Assembly: GCF_014652835.1 (NCBI RefSeq)
Contig: NZ_BMZO01000010.1
Span: forward strand, 62,001 to 126,000
Length of the DNA: 64,000 bases
From: Limoniibacter endophyticus
Lineage (GTDB): Bacteria; Pseudomonadota; Alphaproteobacteria; Rhizobiales; Rhizobiaceae
Reading direction: 5' to 3'
The translations under genes and the position numbers were made by a program. Below the pieces are notes generated by a model. That model did not search any database. It worked only from the letters and a program-made list of their open reading frames with translations, and was not told the DNA's origin. This document shows, in pieces, positions 8,900 through 17,667 of this stretch (its first letter is position 1; each line of letters opens with the position of its first letter).

Positions 8900-9616
8900 A
8901 CCATTTATGTGGATTTCAGAGCCATTTATGTAAGATGAGGCTTGAGAGCACAGAAAGTAGATTGTTTCGGCCACTTCCGTAGGCGTGCCAAGCCGGCGCA
9001 TAGGCACTTCGGCTGCTACCAATTCGTCGGTTCCCGGCGAGAGAATGGAAGTGGCGATCTCGCCAGGTGCGATAGCGTTCGACCGGATACCCAAGGGGCC
9101 GAACTCATGCGCCAATTCGCGAGTAAGCGTGGCGAGGCCGGCTTTTGAAGCCGCGTAGGCGACGCCCGCGAAAGGATGAACACGGGAGCCGGCGATGGAG
9201 GTAACATTTACAATTGAGCCTTGAGCGGCTTCCAGCTCTGGGCGAAGACCGCGTGCAAGAAGAGCCGTCGAAATGAGATTGACGTTCATCACGCGTGTCC
9301 ATGTGCTAGCGTCGGAATTGGCGACGCCCAGTCGCGAACCATCCGGACCCTTCGGTGAAATACCCGCATTATTGACGAGAGCGTGCAACTTGCCCTCCGG
9401 CAGCCGTTTGCGCACTTCTGCGATCAATTCCTCTACCTGAGAAAGATCGGCAAGATCAGCCTGAATGTGACTTTCGCGTGCCGCTGGCCATGCACATTCC
9501 TCGGAGGACTGTCGCGAGACTGAGAAAATCCTCCAGCCGCGTGATTGAAAAAGCTTCACAGTCGCATGGCCGATGCCGCGACTGGCGCCCGTCAGCAACA
9601 TGTATCCCTCAGCCAT
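8885..9616 (-). CDS. Short-chain dehydrogenase/reductase (SDR family)
   Basis: A 243-residue classical SDR. It shows the NAD(P)-binding TGASRGIG near residue 8-15, the NNAG motif (VNNAGIS), the catalytic serine region (IVNVTSIAGS), YAASK with the catalytic Tyr and Lys, and a C-terminal INGSEIHINGGQ typical of FabG-like enzymes. The ATG at 9616 is chosen because GGAG lies 5 bases upstream; an earlier in-frame start at 9643 would put the operator palindrome almost on top of it. The substrate is unknown; beside an aminotransferase it may oxidise or reduce the aldehyde or keto product. Confidence 0.87.
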   Translation of the reverse strand: MAEGYMLLTGASRGIGHATVKLFQSRGWRIFSVSRQSSEECAWPAARESHIQADLADLSQVEELIAEVRKRLPEGKLHALVNNAGISPKGPDGSRLGVANSDASTWTRVMNVNLISTALLARGLRPELEAAQGSIVNVTSIAGSRVHPFAGVAYAASKAGLATLTRELAHEFGPLGIRSNAIAPGEIATSILSPGTDELVAAEVPMRRLGTPTEVAETIYFLCSQASSYINGSEIHINGGQHT

Positions 9617-9647
9617 GGTTTCTCCGTATCTAAAATTTGTCATGCTT

Positions 9648-9659
9648 ATGATGCATCAT
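9648..9659. promoter_or_regulatory. Putative GntR operator upstream of SDR gene
   Basis: ATGATGCATCAT is a perfect 12-base palindrome 33 bases upstream of the SDR start, between the SDR and gntR genes. It carries the same TGATGCATCA core as the sites at 8752 and 10399. A TTGGCA -35-like box lies upstream on the minus strand, which would put the palindrome within the core promoter. Confidence 0.68.
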
Positions 9660-9700
9660 GCGAGGTGAATGCCAAGGGGGTTTCGCTTTTATGGGCGAAA

Positions 9701-10378
9701 TTATTCTGCTGCTGCGGGTTGCCCGAACGCAGAAACGCGGTCGAGAAGCGCCTGCCCGCCGCTGGAAATATCGGTGATCATCGCCGCGCCTGCGCCGACG
9801 GGATCATGTTCACGGAGTGCGTTCAGGATGGTGTAGTGGTGATTGATCATTGAACGCCCTCCCTCAAGATAAACCTGCGAGATCAATGGTCCCATCTGCA
9901 ACCATAGTCTTTGCAGAATAGAGTAGAGTTGCGGCATGTCGGCTATGCTGGCGATTTCAAAGTGAAACGCCTGATTAAAGTCCGCTCCGCGAATGCCGTC
10001 CTTGTTTCGAATGGCCGTTTCATTGTTTTCCAATATGCGCTCAAGTCTCGTGATATCCTCCTGGCTTGCACGTCGCGCGGCCGTTTCGGCAGCCAGAGCT
10101 TCCAGGCGCATGCGGATCGCACGTATTTCAAGGTAGCGAGGCTTCGTGACGATCGGAATACGGATGTTTCGCGCGGACTGGAAAACAATCGCTTCATCCT
10201 GCGCAAGCCGCAGGATCGCATCGCGGACCGGGGTGACGCTCGTACCGAATTGCTCGGCCAAGTCGCGAATTTTGAGTCGATCGCCAGGTTTATAATGACC
10301 TTTCACTAATGCTTCGCACAGTGTGGTATAAGCCCTATTGGAGAGATTTTCGCGATCCAGGATGTCGTGCTTAACCAT
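9701..10378 (-). CDS. GntR-family (FCD subfamily) transcriptional regulator
   Basis: A 225-residue regulator. It has an N-terminal winged helix (ALVKGHYKPGDRLKIRDLAEQF then TSVTPVRDAILRLA, residues about 22-65), followed by an all-helical FCD effector domain (RAIRMRLEALAAETAARRA, FHFEIA, SMINHHYTILNALREHDP) that contains the metal- or ligand-binding histidines of the family. It lies upstream of, and in line with, the SDR, aminotransferase and importer genes. The repeated palindrome in front of itself, the SDR and the aminotransferase points to an autoregulated repressor of an amine catabolic regulon. The effector is unknown, presumably a pathway metabolite. Confidence 0.9.
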   Translation of the reverse strand: MVKHDILDRENLSNRAYTTLCEALVKGHYKPGDRLKIRDLAEQFGTSVTPVRDAILRLAQDEAIVFQSARNIRIPIVTKPRYLEIRAIRMRLEALAAETAARRASQEDITRLERILENNETAIRNKDGIRGADFNQAFHFEIASIADMPQLYSILQRLWLQMGPLISQVYLEGGRSMINHHYTILNALREHDPVGAGAAMITDISSGGQALLDRVSAFGQPAAAE

Positions 10379-10398
10379 AAGATGCTCTAAACGATGTT

Positions 10399-10408
10399 TG
10401 ATGCATCA
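10399..10408. promoter_or_regulatory. Putative GntR operator upstream of gntR
   Basis: Perfect palindrome TGATGCATCA 21 bases upstream of the gntR start. On the minus strand a TATGAT -10-like box overlaps its edge, with a weak TTTGCA -35 at 17 bases. Binding here would block RNA polymerase, consistent with autoregulation. Confidence 0.65.
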
Positions 10409-10482
10409 TAATTGAGCCGGTTGGAAATGCAAATTCGCTGCTTGTTCATTTGCGCCCGCAGCGCGCGTTATTTTATTGCGTT

Positions 10483-10510
10483 TTGTAGGTGTAATCTTTT
10501 GCCTTATAAT
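10483..10510 (+). promoter_or_regulatory. Putative ilvD promoter
   Basis: TTGTAG (10483-10488), a 16-base spacer and a consensus TATAAT (10505-10510), about 130 bases upstream of the ilvD ATG. It is a good sigma-70-type match by eye. The long untranslated leader that would result holds no obvious leader ORF or T-box features that I can support. Confidence 0.45.
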
Positions 10511-10640
10511 ATGATTGTGCTAAGGCGTACTCTTCGGTACGGTTGAGTCAAGATCAGTCTGTTGCTGAGCAGCATTTACGCTTGTACTGCGCATCTGCGC
10601 GGAAGGTGTAGGCTGAAACAGTTTCTAAAAAGGGTTCGAA

Positions 10641-12476
10641 ATGCCTTCTTATCGTTCGCGTACAACCACCCATGGGCGCAATATGGCCGGCGCGCGCGGC
10701 CTCTGGCGCGCCACCGGCATGAAGGATGAGGATTTCGGCAAGCCGATTATTGCCGTCGTGAATTCCTTCACCCAGTTCGTACCCGGTCACGTGCATTTGA
10801 AGGATCTCGGACAGCTGGTGGCACGTGAGATTGAAGCAGCCGGCGGTGTTGCCAAGGAATTCAACACAATCGCTGTCGATGATGGCATCGCGATGGGTCA
10901 CGATGGCATGTTGTATTCCTTACCGAGCCGCGAGCTGATCGCCGATTCCGTCGAATACATGGTGAATGCGCATTGCGCTGATGCGATGGTATGTATTTCG
11001 AATTGCGACAAGATCACGCCGGGTATGCTGATGGCGTCCCTGCGGCTGAATATTCCCGTTGTCTTCGTATCGGGCGGACCGATGGAAGCCGGGAAGGTGG
11101 TTTGGGACGACAAAATCAAGAAACTTGATCTCGTTGATGCGATGGTCGCGGCTGCCGACGATAGCTATACGGATGAGCAGGTCCAGGCCATTGAACGCTC
11201 GGCTTGTCCGACGTGTGGATCATGTTCCGGCATGTTCACCGCTAATTCGATGAACTGTCTGACGGAGGCGTTGGGCCTCTCGCTTCCGGGCAATGGTTCG
11301 ACGCTGGCGACGCATGCTGATCGCAGGCGTCTCTTCGTTGAGGCCGGGCATCTTATCGTTGATTTGGCGCGCCGGTGCTATGAGCAGGATGACGCAAGCG
11401 TACTGCCGCGTTCGATCGCAACGTTCGAAGCATTTGAAAACGCCATGACGCTCGACATTGCGATGGGCGGCTCGACCAACACGGTGCTGCATTTACTCGC
11501 GGCGGCGCAGGAAGGCGAGATCGACTTTACGATGGCCGACATCGACCGATTGTCGCGGCGTGTTCCGGTTCTCTGCAAGGTCGCGCCTGCTAATAATACG
11601 GTACATATGGAAGATGTGCACCATGCCGGTGGCATCATGGGTATTCTGGGTCAGCTCGATAAGGCAGGTCTGTTGAACACCGACGTGCCTATGGTGCATG
11701 CGGAGACCCTTGCGAAAGCACTTGATCAATGGGATGTGACGCGTACGACGAGCGAGATGGTCCACACCTTCTACTCGGCTGCCCCGGGCGGTGTGCCGAC
11801 GCAAGTGGCATTCAGTCAGGAGCGCCGGTTCGACAGCGTTGACGTGGATCGGGAAACGGGGGTCATCCGTTCGAAGGAGCATGCGTTCAGCCAGGATGGC
11901 GGATTGGCCGTGCTTTATGGCAATCTGGCCGAGGATGGTTGCATCGTGAAGACCGCAGGTGTGGATGAATCCATCCTAAAGTTCTCTGGTCCGGCGCGTA
12001 TCTTCGAAAGCCAGGATTCGGCGGTTCTTGGCATTCTAAATGGCGGCATTAAGGCCGGCGACATCGTACTGATCCGTTACGAAGGACCGCGCGGCGGTCC
12101 CGGCATGCAGGAAATGCTTTACCCGACCAGCTATCTGAAATCCAAGGGTCTCGGGAAGGCGTGTGCGCTCGTCACGGATGGCCGCTTCTCCGGCGGATCC
12201 TCAGGACTTTCAATTGGCCACGTCTCGCCGGAAGCAGCCGAAGGCGGCACGATTGGCCTGGTGCGCGAAGGCGATATCATCGACATCGACATCCCTAATC
12301 GGAAGATTCATCTCGCAGTCGACGACGCAACTCTTGCGGTGCGTCGTGCTGAACAGGACGAAAAGGGATGGAAGCCGGAAGAGGTGCGCAAGCGTAAGGT
12401 TTCCACCGCCCTCAAGGCTTATGCATCGATGGCGACAAGTGCTGCCAAAGGCGCTGTTCGCAAGCTGCCGGACTGA
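10641..12476 (+). CDS. ilvD: Dihydroxy-acid dehydratase
   Basis: A 611-residue protein, the usual IlvD length. It converts 2,3-dihydroxy-isovalerate or -methylvalerate to the 2-oxo acids in valine and isoleucine synthesis. Iron-sulfur cluster and catalytic motifs are intact: [11 protein letters not shown] with the conserved Cys near residue 122, [15 protein letters not shown] near residue 195, and the C-terminal [22 protein letters not shown]. The start [19 protein letters not shown] is the family's typical N-terminus. The gene stands alone with its own promoter-like sequence and a strong terminator, unrelated to the catabolic loci on either side. Confidence 0.97.
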   Translation: MPSYRSRTTTHGRNMAGARGLWRATGMKDEDFGKPIIAVVNSFTQFVPGHVHLKDLGQLVAREIEAAGGVAKEFNTIAVDDGIAMGHDGMLYSLPSRELIADSVEYMVNAHCADAMVCISNCDKITPGMLMASLRLNIPVVFVSGGPMEAGKVVWDDKIKKLDLVDAMVAAADDSYTDEQVQAIERSACPTCGSCSGMFTANSMNCLTEALGLSLPGNGSTLATHADRRRLFVEAGHLIVDLARRCYEQDDASVLPRSIATFEAFENAMTLDIAMGGSTNTVLHLLAAAQEGEIDFTMADIDRLSRRVPVLCKVAPANNTVHMEDVHHAGGIMGILGQLDKAGLLNTDVPMVHAETLAKALDQWDVTRTTSEMVHTFYSAAPGGVPTQVAFSQERRFDSVDVDRETGVIRSKEHAFSQDGGLAVLYGNLAEDGCIVKTAGVDESILKFSGPARIFESQDSAVLGILNGGIKAGDIVLIRYEGPRGGPGMQEMLYPTSYLKSKGLGKACALVTDGRFSGGSSGLSIGHVSPEAAEGGTIGLVREGDIIDIDIPNRKIHLAVDDATLAVRRAEQDEKGWKPEEVRKRKVSTALKAYASMATSAAKGAVRKLPD

Positions 12477-12498
12477 CTTTATTCTGATATGAAAAGGG

Positions 12499-12526
12499 GC
12501 CTCGGCGCCACCGCCGGGGCTTTTTT
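12499..12526. terminator. Bidirectional terminator between ilvD and fbpB
   Basis: A 9-base-pair stem (12499-12507 with 12512-12520, one G-T pair) with a CCAC tetraloop, followed by six T on the plus strand and preceded by AAAA, which gives a short U tract in the other direction. It ends ilvD and overlaps the convergent fbpB stop codon, so it can serve both. Confidence 0.85.
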
Positions 12527-14225
12527 ATTGCGATTTACGGCGGCCGGTCCGCGCCAGCAGGATGACCGGCAAAATACCAACTGCGACAATTGCAAGCGCA
12601 GCAATCGCTGCTTCTTCATAGGTGCCTCGCGCGGCTTCGCCGTAGAGCTGCGTGGCGAAAGTCTCGACGTTCAGTGGACGCAGGAGAAGCGTCGCGGGTA
12701 ACTCCTTTACACAATCAACAAAAACGAGAAGGGCCGCGGCAGCCAGGGCCGATTTGGAAAGCGGGAGATGAATTTTACGCAGCGTGCCAAAGGCTCCCTG
12801 ACCGAGCGAGCGGGATGCATGATCAAGAGACAAGGGAATGCGCGACAGACCTGCATCGACGCTTCCAGCAGCAATGGTCAGGAAACGGACGGAATAGGCA
12901 AAAACCAGGGCTGCTCCGGAACCCATCATAATGAGACCAGTCGACACCCCAAGCCACTCACGCGCGCTCTGGTCGAGAAAGCGGTCAAAACCTGCAAGCG
13001 GAATAAGAACGGCAAGCGCTACAACGGTGCCAGGTGCAGCATAGCCGATGGTAGAAAGACGATAGATCCAGTTGCCGTTTCGAGAAGGATGCATCCGCAA
13101 TGCGTATGCAGCGATGATGCCAGCAAGCATGACGATCAGCGTGGCTAATGCGGAATAGCCCAAGGTCGAGAATGCAGCGTCTGCGAGACGGTCTGAGATT
13201 CCGGAAAACTGGTAACGCTTGACGGCCTCATTCACGAGATAGGCAAAAGGTGCCATGAAGCCGAGCAGGACGGGAAGGAAACCAATAAACAGCGTTGCGA
13301 CGCCTTGAAGAGCCCCGAGACGGCGCGGCTCCATCAGGCGCGCACGTTGCGCGCTTAGCGTATAGCGCTGGCGTTGCCGGGCCACCCGTTCCAGCGTCAC
13401 CAGCCCAACAACGAGGACGAGCATCGCCAGCGCGATTTGCGCGGCGCCAGGCAAGTCAGAACGGGTGATCCAGGTCGTATACACGGTGACCGTCATGGTC
13501 CGTACGCCGAGGAATTCTGCGGCACCGACATCGTTGAGCGCTTCCATCAGAGCAAGCGCCACGCCGACTGCAATGGCGGGTCGAGCGAGTGGCAACGCTA
13601 TGCGACGAAATAGGGCGCGACGCGATACGCCGAGTGTACGCGCGGCCTCAAGCAGGTTCGCACCCTGCATCAGGAACATGGCACGCGTGGTGATATAGAC
13701 ATAGGGATAGAGCACGAAGGAGAAAAGCACGATGCAGCCCCACATGGAGCGAACATCAGGCAAGCGAAACTGACGCGGACTATCGTAACCCAGTAGATCG
13801 CGGACAAAGGCTTGTGCTGGCCCGATCGGATGGAGGATGTCCAGATAGGCATAGGCTATAATATAGGTTGGCATCGCCAATGGGAGAAGCAGTGTCCATT
13901 CCAGCAGGCGGCGGCCCGGGAAATCGTAGGCGGTAACCAGCCATGCTGTGCCTGTTCCAATGATCATTGTTAACAGGCCGACTCCGACCAGGAGCGTAAA
14001 CGTGTCTCGGAGCGCGACAGGCAGAACAGTGGTAACGAGATGTGGCCAAAGACCGGCAGAACCCTGAACCGCCTGAAGAGCTAGCGCGGCGAATGGCATC
14101 ACCACGCAGGCTGCGACGAGCAGACTGAGAAAAGCCCAAAGCCGGCCTGCGTAGCGACGCGTTGGGCCGGAGAAGTTGCTTGTTTCTCTCTTGTGCGGAA
14201 CCGGGTCCGTCAGAATATCCGTCAT
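12525..14225 (-). CDS. fbpB: Ferric iron ABC transporter permease (fused two-domain)
   Basis: A 566-residue inner-membrane protein with two MetI-type permease halves (about 75-275 and 345-560), as in FbpB/SfuB. Two EAA-type loops are visible: EAARTLGVSRRALFRRIALP near residue 195 and DHASRSLGQGAFGTLRKIHLP near 465. It forms the channel for iron delivered by the FbpA-like protein encoded just upstream. The 47-base gap to fbpA holds an 11-base-pair hairpin, which likely keeps permease expression below that of the binding protein. Substrate is assigned from family resemblance and from the iron box upstream of fbpA. Confidence 0.87.
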   Translation of the reverse strand: MTDILTDPVPHKRETSNFSGPTRRYAGRLWAFLSLLVAACVVMPFAALALQAVQGSAGLWPHLVTTVLPVALRDTFTLLVGVGLLTMIIGTGTAWLVTAYDFPGRRLLEWTLLLPLAMPTYIIAYAYLDILHPIGPAQAFVRDLLGYDSPRQFRLPDVRSMWGCIVLFSFVLYPYVYITTRAMFLMQGANLLEAARTLGVSRRALFRRIALPLARPAIAVGVALALMEALNDVGAAEFLGVRTMTVTVYTTWITRSDLPGAAQIALAMLVLVVGLVTLERVARQRQRYTLSAQRARLMEPRRLGALQGVATLFIGFLPVLLGFMAPFAYLVNEAVKRYQFSGISDRLADAAFSTLGYSALATLIVMLAGIIAAYALRMHPSRNGNWIYRLSTIGYAAPGTVVALAVLIPLAGFDRFLDQSAREWLGVSTGLIMMGSGAALVFAYSVRFLTIAAGSVDAGLSRIPLSLDHASRSLGQGAFGTLRKIHLPLSKSALAAAALLVFVDCVKELPATLLLRPLNVETFATQLYGEAARGTYEEAAIAALAIVAVGILPVILLARTGRRKSQ

Positions 14226-14233
14226 CGAAATGC

Positions 14234-14264
14234 AAAGCGCGAGAGGTTTTCCGTCTCGCGCTTT
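14234..14264 (-). terminator. Perfect 11-bp stem-loop between fbpA and fbpB
   Basis: AAAGCGCGAGA at 14234-14244 pairs perfectly with 14254-14264, with a 9-base loop. On the minus strand the stem is followed only by TTTGCATTT, a weak U tract, so it should act as a partial terminator or 3' stabiliser of fbpA mRNA. On the plus strand it is followed by TTTTT but no plus-strand gene reads into it. Confidence 0.75.
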
Positions 14265-14272
14265 TTGATGCC

Positions 14273-15289
14273 CTAGTTATCGAATCCAACCTTATCGACC
14301 AGCTCGCTTGCCTGCTTGCGATAGCTGACGATTTCGGTGAGGGGCTTCGGATCAATCTTCAATTCGCCAAAGGAAGCGATGATCGGATCTACGGCCGCAC
14401 CAGGCTTGACCGGATATTCAAAGTTCGCTTCGGCGTAAATTTTCTGCGCCTCGTCCGAAACGAGATATTCCAGCAACTTGACAGCGTGCTCTTTGTTCGG
14501 CGCGTTCTTGGCAACGGCTGCGCCGGATATATTCACTTGCGTGCCGCCATTCTTGAAGGTCGGCAGGATGACCTTGATTGCGTCGGCCCATTTTACCTGC
14601 TCTTCGCCGCCTTTCCCGGACTTCATCAAGCCGACATAATATGAGTTTGCAATGCCGATATCGCAGATGCCGCCCAGAATGTCCTTGGCAGAATCGCGAT
14701 CGCCACCAGCCGCCTTGCGCGCCAGGTTTGCCTTTACGCCGGCGAGCCATGTTTCGGCTTCTTCAACACCATAGTGAGCGATATAATCTGCAAAAAGTGC
14801 GGTATTGTATGGATGCTGGCCGGAACGAATACAGACTTTGCCCTTCCACTTCGGATCGGCGAGGTCTTCGTAGTTGAAACTTGTCAGTTCGAGATCTTTG
14901 GCAGCGTAGAGAACGCGCGCCCGCATTGAGAGGGCAAACCAGTGATTGTTTGCATCACGCAGTTCTGCGGGAATGTTTTCGGTGAGAATGGCAGACTCGA
15001 CAGGCTGCGTAACGCCTTTCTCCACGAGATCGATCAGATTGCCTGCATCCACAGTCATCAATATGTCGGCTGGCGAACTCTCACCTTCAGAAAGGACACG
15101 TTCTGCAAGGCCGTCCTTGAGTAGGACGGTATTGACCTTGACGCCACTTTCCTCAGTAAATGCTTCCAGCAACGGCTGGATCAGGCCCGGCTCGCGGGTC
15201 GTGTAGATGTTAAGTTCTTGCGCTTGCGCGCTGCCAACAAAGCTGGCGCCCGCGAAAACGACTGCGGCACACAAAGTCTTAATACGCAT
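14273..15289 (-). CDS. fbpA: Periplasmic ferric iron-binding protein
   Basis: A 338-residue binding protein with a clear signal peptide (MRIKTLCAAVVFAGASFVGSAQA) and a mature start ELNIYTTREPGL typical of FbpA/FutA iron-binding proteins. The pair of tyrosines that coordinate Fe3+ in this family is visible in IANSYYVG near residue 215. It collects ferric iron in the periplasm for FbpB/FbpC. A promoter and an iron-box palindrome lie directly upstream, inside the end of fbpC, so the gene is likely transcribed independently under iron control as well as by read-through. Confidence 0.88.
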   Translation of the reverse strand: MRIKTLCAAVVFAGASFVGSAQAQELNIYTTREPGLIQPLLEAFTEESGVKVNTVLLKDGLAERVLSEGESSPADILMTVDAGNLIDLVEKGVTQPVESAILTENIPAELRDANNHWFALSMRARVLYAAKDLELTSFNYEDLADPKWKGKVCIRSGQHPYNTALFADYIAHYGVEEAETWLAGVKANLARKAAGGDRDSAKDILGGICDIGIANSYYVGLMKSGKGGEEQVKWADAIKVILPTFKNGGTQVNISGAAVAKNAPNKEHAVKLLEYLVSDEAQKIYAEANFEYPVKPGAAVDPIIASFGELKIDPKPLTEIVSYRKQASELVDKVGFDN

Positions 15290-15331
15290 TTTAAGTTCCT
15301 CCGAGCAAATTTCTGCTGCCAGAGATCATAG

Positions 15332-15365
15332 TTGATTAGTATAATCAAGTTTCTACGGCTGACAA
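15332..15365 (-). promoter_or_regulatory. RirA-type iron box and promoter for fbpA
   Basis: TTGATTA-GTA-TAATCAA (15332-15348) is a perfect inverted repeat containing TGA-N9-TCA (15333-15347), the iron-responsive operator pattern of rhizobial RirA. On the minus strand a TTGTCA -35 (15360-15365) and TATACT -10 (15338-15343) are 16 bases apart, so the -10 lies inside the box. The element overlaps the fbpC stop codon and lies 43 bases upstream of the fbpA start. Confidence 0.7.
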
Positions 15366-16427
15366 TTTTGCGAGAACGTCGCCCTTTTTGTCATCGAACA
15401 CAATGACTCTCTGATCCGCCATATCAAATCCAAGTTCCACAATGTCGCGCGGGATGCGCTGTGACGTGCGAAGCCGAACAGGATCGGCTAGTTGGGGGAC
15501 ACGAATCTCGATAACTTCGTCAGCACCAAGGAAAGTGCGTCCGGTGATTTTTCCACGCCATTTCCCGCCTTGCAACGAAGGCAGGAACTGCTGTGGGCGG
15601 ATATAGGCAAAGCCGGGACCCCCTTCGACCCCCTTAGCGTTAGGCGCCGCGAAACATCCGAGAGCAGTCTCCAGCCCGCCCGAGCGGAGTCTGCCCGGAA
15701 GGACATTGAAGTCGCAGAAGAAGCGTGCGGCGTAAGGCGAAATTGGATGATCGTAGATCTCATAGGGGCTACCAGCCTGGACGATCCCTCCCTCTCGCAT
15801 GAGCACGACCGTATCGCCGCTCGATAATGCCTCTTCCGCGTCATGTGTGACGATAATGACGGTGGTTCCCAGATCACGCAGGAGTGCAACTGTCTCGGTA
15901 CGAACCCGATCACGGAGGCCGCGATCCAGATTCGAGAAGGGCTCATCCATGAGAAGTACGCTCGGCTGCGGCGCGAGCGCACGGGCGAGTGCGACCCGCT
16001 GCTGCTCGCCACCGGAAAGCATGTGCGGGTGGTTTTCCGCGAGTTTTTCGAGTCCGAGCGACGCCATGAGGCCGGAGATGCGTTTATGATCAGCGGGAGA
16101 GAGCCGGCCTTTCATGCCAAATCGAATATTTTGGCGTACCGTGAGATGTGGGAAGAGAGCATAATCCTGAAAGACCATACCCACCTTTCGGTTTTCTGGT
16201 TCAACGAAGCGGTCGCGTCCTGACACTTCTGCGCCGTCCAGAAATATCCTGCCACCATCAGGGTGCTCGATGCCCGCAATGAGCCGCAGAAGCGTGGACT
16301 TGCCACAGCCGGATTGGCCTACCAATGATACGATTTCTCCCGCCGCGATTGACAGTGTCACGTCCCGCAGCGCCTGTTTTCGGTTGAAATTCTTGGCGAT
16401 GCCATGCAGTTCGAGCTTTTGCGTCAT
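15345..16427 (-). CDS. fbpC: Ferric iron ABC transporter ATPase
   Basis: A 360-residue importer ATPase with Walker A GQSGCGKST, Q loop VFQDYALFPHLTV, signature LSGGEQQRVALARAL, Walker B VLLMDEPFSNLD and the H-loop histidine in VTHDAEEA, then a TOBE-type C-terminus. This is the FbpC/SfuC pattern. The ATG at 16427 is chosen because GGGAGG lies 5 bases upstream. It is the first gene of the fbpC-fbpA-fbpB unit, an order different from the common fbpABC, and its 3' end carries the promoter of fbpA. Its own promoter region (16428-16539) is shared with a divergent oxidase gene. Confidence 0.88.
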   Translation of the reverse strand: MTQKLELHGIAKNFNRKQALRDVTLSIAAGEIVSLVGQSGCGKSTLLRLIAGIEHPDGGRIFLDGAEVSGRDRFVEPENRKVGMVFQDYALFPHLTVRQNIRFGMKGRLSPADHKRISGLMASLGLEKLAENHPHMLSGGEQQRVALARALAPQPSVLLMDEPFSNLDRGLRDRVRTETVALLRDLGTTVIIVTHDAEEALSSGDTVVLMREGGIVQAGSPYEIYDHPISPYAARFFCDFNVLPGRLRSGGLETALGCFAAPNAKGVEGGPGFAYIRPQQFLPSLQGGKWRGKITGRTFLGADEVIEIRVPQLADPVRLRTSQRIPRDIVELGFDMADQRVIVFDDKKGDVLAKLSAVET

Positions 16428-16539
16428 GAAGCCTCCCTTGTTGCTTCTGGCCCAGCGCCGCGGGATTGTCAAAGCGCGACATGGTGATTGACGCAGGTAG
16501 AATTCGAGCTCTAGATTTGCCCAAAAGAGGGGAAAGATA

Positions 16540-17664
16540 ATGTACGATACGATCGTGATCGGCATCGGTGGAATGGGCAGCGCCACATTGTGGGAGTTGG
16601 CAAGGCGTGGGCAGAAGGTGCTCGGCTTGGAGCGCTACGATCTAGGTCATTCCATGGGGTCGTCGCACGGTTTCAACCGCATCATCCGGCTTTCCTATTT
16701 CGAACATCCGTCATACGTGCCCTTATTGAGGCGGGCATATGCACTTTGGCGAAAAACGGAAGAACTGGCTGGCGAACAGCTTCTGTTTATCACCGGAAGT
16801 ATTGATGCCAGTCGTGAAGATGGACGCGTTTTCACCGGTTCGCTTGCCGCCTGTAAGGAGCATGGTTTGAGCCATGAAGTGCTTGGTGCGAGGGAGGTTA
16901 ATTCGCGCTTTCCGGGCTATAATTTACCGGATTATATGGCGTGTGTCTTTCAGCCTGAGGGCGGGTTCGTAGCGTCGGAGCGTGCTATCCTGGCGTATGC
17001 TGCCCTAGCTGTAGATGCGGGTGCCGAAATCCACGCGCGGGAAAAGGTGGTTGCCGTCGAGCCGGGGCAGGGCAGGGTGGCAGTCATCACTGATCAAGGC
17101 CGTTATGAAGCGAGGCGGGCTGTCGTGGCGGCCGGAGCCTGGATCTCCGATCTCATACCTGGTCTTACGATGACGGCCGTTCCCGAACGACAGGTTTTGG
17201 GCTGGTTCCAACCCATAGATCCATCTGCTTTCAAGCCGAGCGTTTTTCCGGTTTCGAACATTGCGGCTGACCATGGCCACTATTATCAGTTCCCGAGCTG
17301 GGGTATTCCGGGGTTCAAGATCGGGAAATATAATCATTTCAAGGAGCATGGGCATGCAGATGAATTATCGCGCGAACCCCGGCCCGATGATGAAGCAGCG
17401 CTGCGACTCGCCATTCGCGATTTATTTCCCAAGGCTGATGGCCCCACGCTGCGGCTGGCAGCATGCCTCTTCACCAATACGCCGGATGAACACTTTGTCG
17501 TCGACACGTTGCCAGGGCATCCTGAGATCATCGTTGCGTCGCCTTGCTCGGGCCACGGGTTCAAATTCGCATCCGTTATGGGTGAAATTCTCGCCGATCT
17601 AGCAACGACCGGCGAAAGCAAATTCGATCTTGAATTGTTTCGCTATGCGCGGTTGGCCACCTAG
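16540..17664 (+). CDS. Sarcosine oxidase/N-methyltryptophan oxidase-like flavoenzyme
   Basis: A 374-residue FAD-dependent amine oxidase of the monomeric sarcosine oxidase (SoxA/SolA) family. It has an N-terminal dinucleotide-binding motif (VIGIGGMGSATLWELARRG), SSHGFNRIIRLSY near residue 44, and a C-terminal SPCSGHGFKFASVMGE with the cysteine that carries covalent FAD in this family. It oxidatively demethylates an N-methyl amino acid, producing formaldehyde and hydrogen peroxide. GGGG lies 8 bases before the ATG. It is divergent from the iron operon across 112 bases. The substrate is uncertain within the family. Confidence 0.87.
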   Translation: MYDTIVIGIGGMGSATLWELARRGQKVLGLERYDLGHSMGSSHGFNRIIRLSYFEHPSYVPLLRRAYALWRKTEELAGEQLLFITGSIDASREDGRVFTGSLAACKEHGLSHEVLGAREVNSRFPGYNLPDYMACVFQPEGGFVASERAILAYAALAVDAGAEIHAREKVVAVEPGQGRVAVITDQGRYEARRAVVAAGAWISDLIPGLTMTAVPERQVLGWFQPIDPSAFKPSVFPVSNIAADHGHYYQFPSWGIPGFKIGKYNHFKEHGHADELSREPRPDDEAALRLAIRDLFPKADGPTLRLAACLFTNTPDEHFVVDTLPGHPEIIVASPCSGHGFKFASVMGEILADLATTGESKFDLELFRYARLAT

Positions 17665-17667
17665 CGT

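Noticed and set aside
16500-16515. GAATTC, GAGCTC and TCTAGA restriction sites abut, as in a cloning polylinker.
   Set aside because: Only 16 bases are involved, other polylinker sites are absent and the flanks read as natural promoter sequence leading to the oxidase start, so chance is the simpler explanation.
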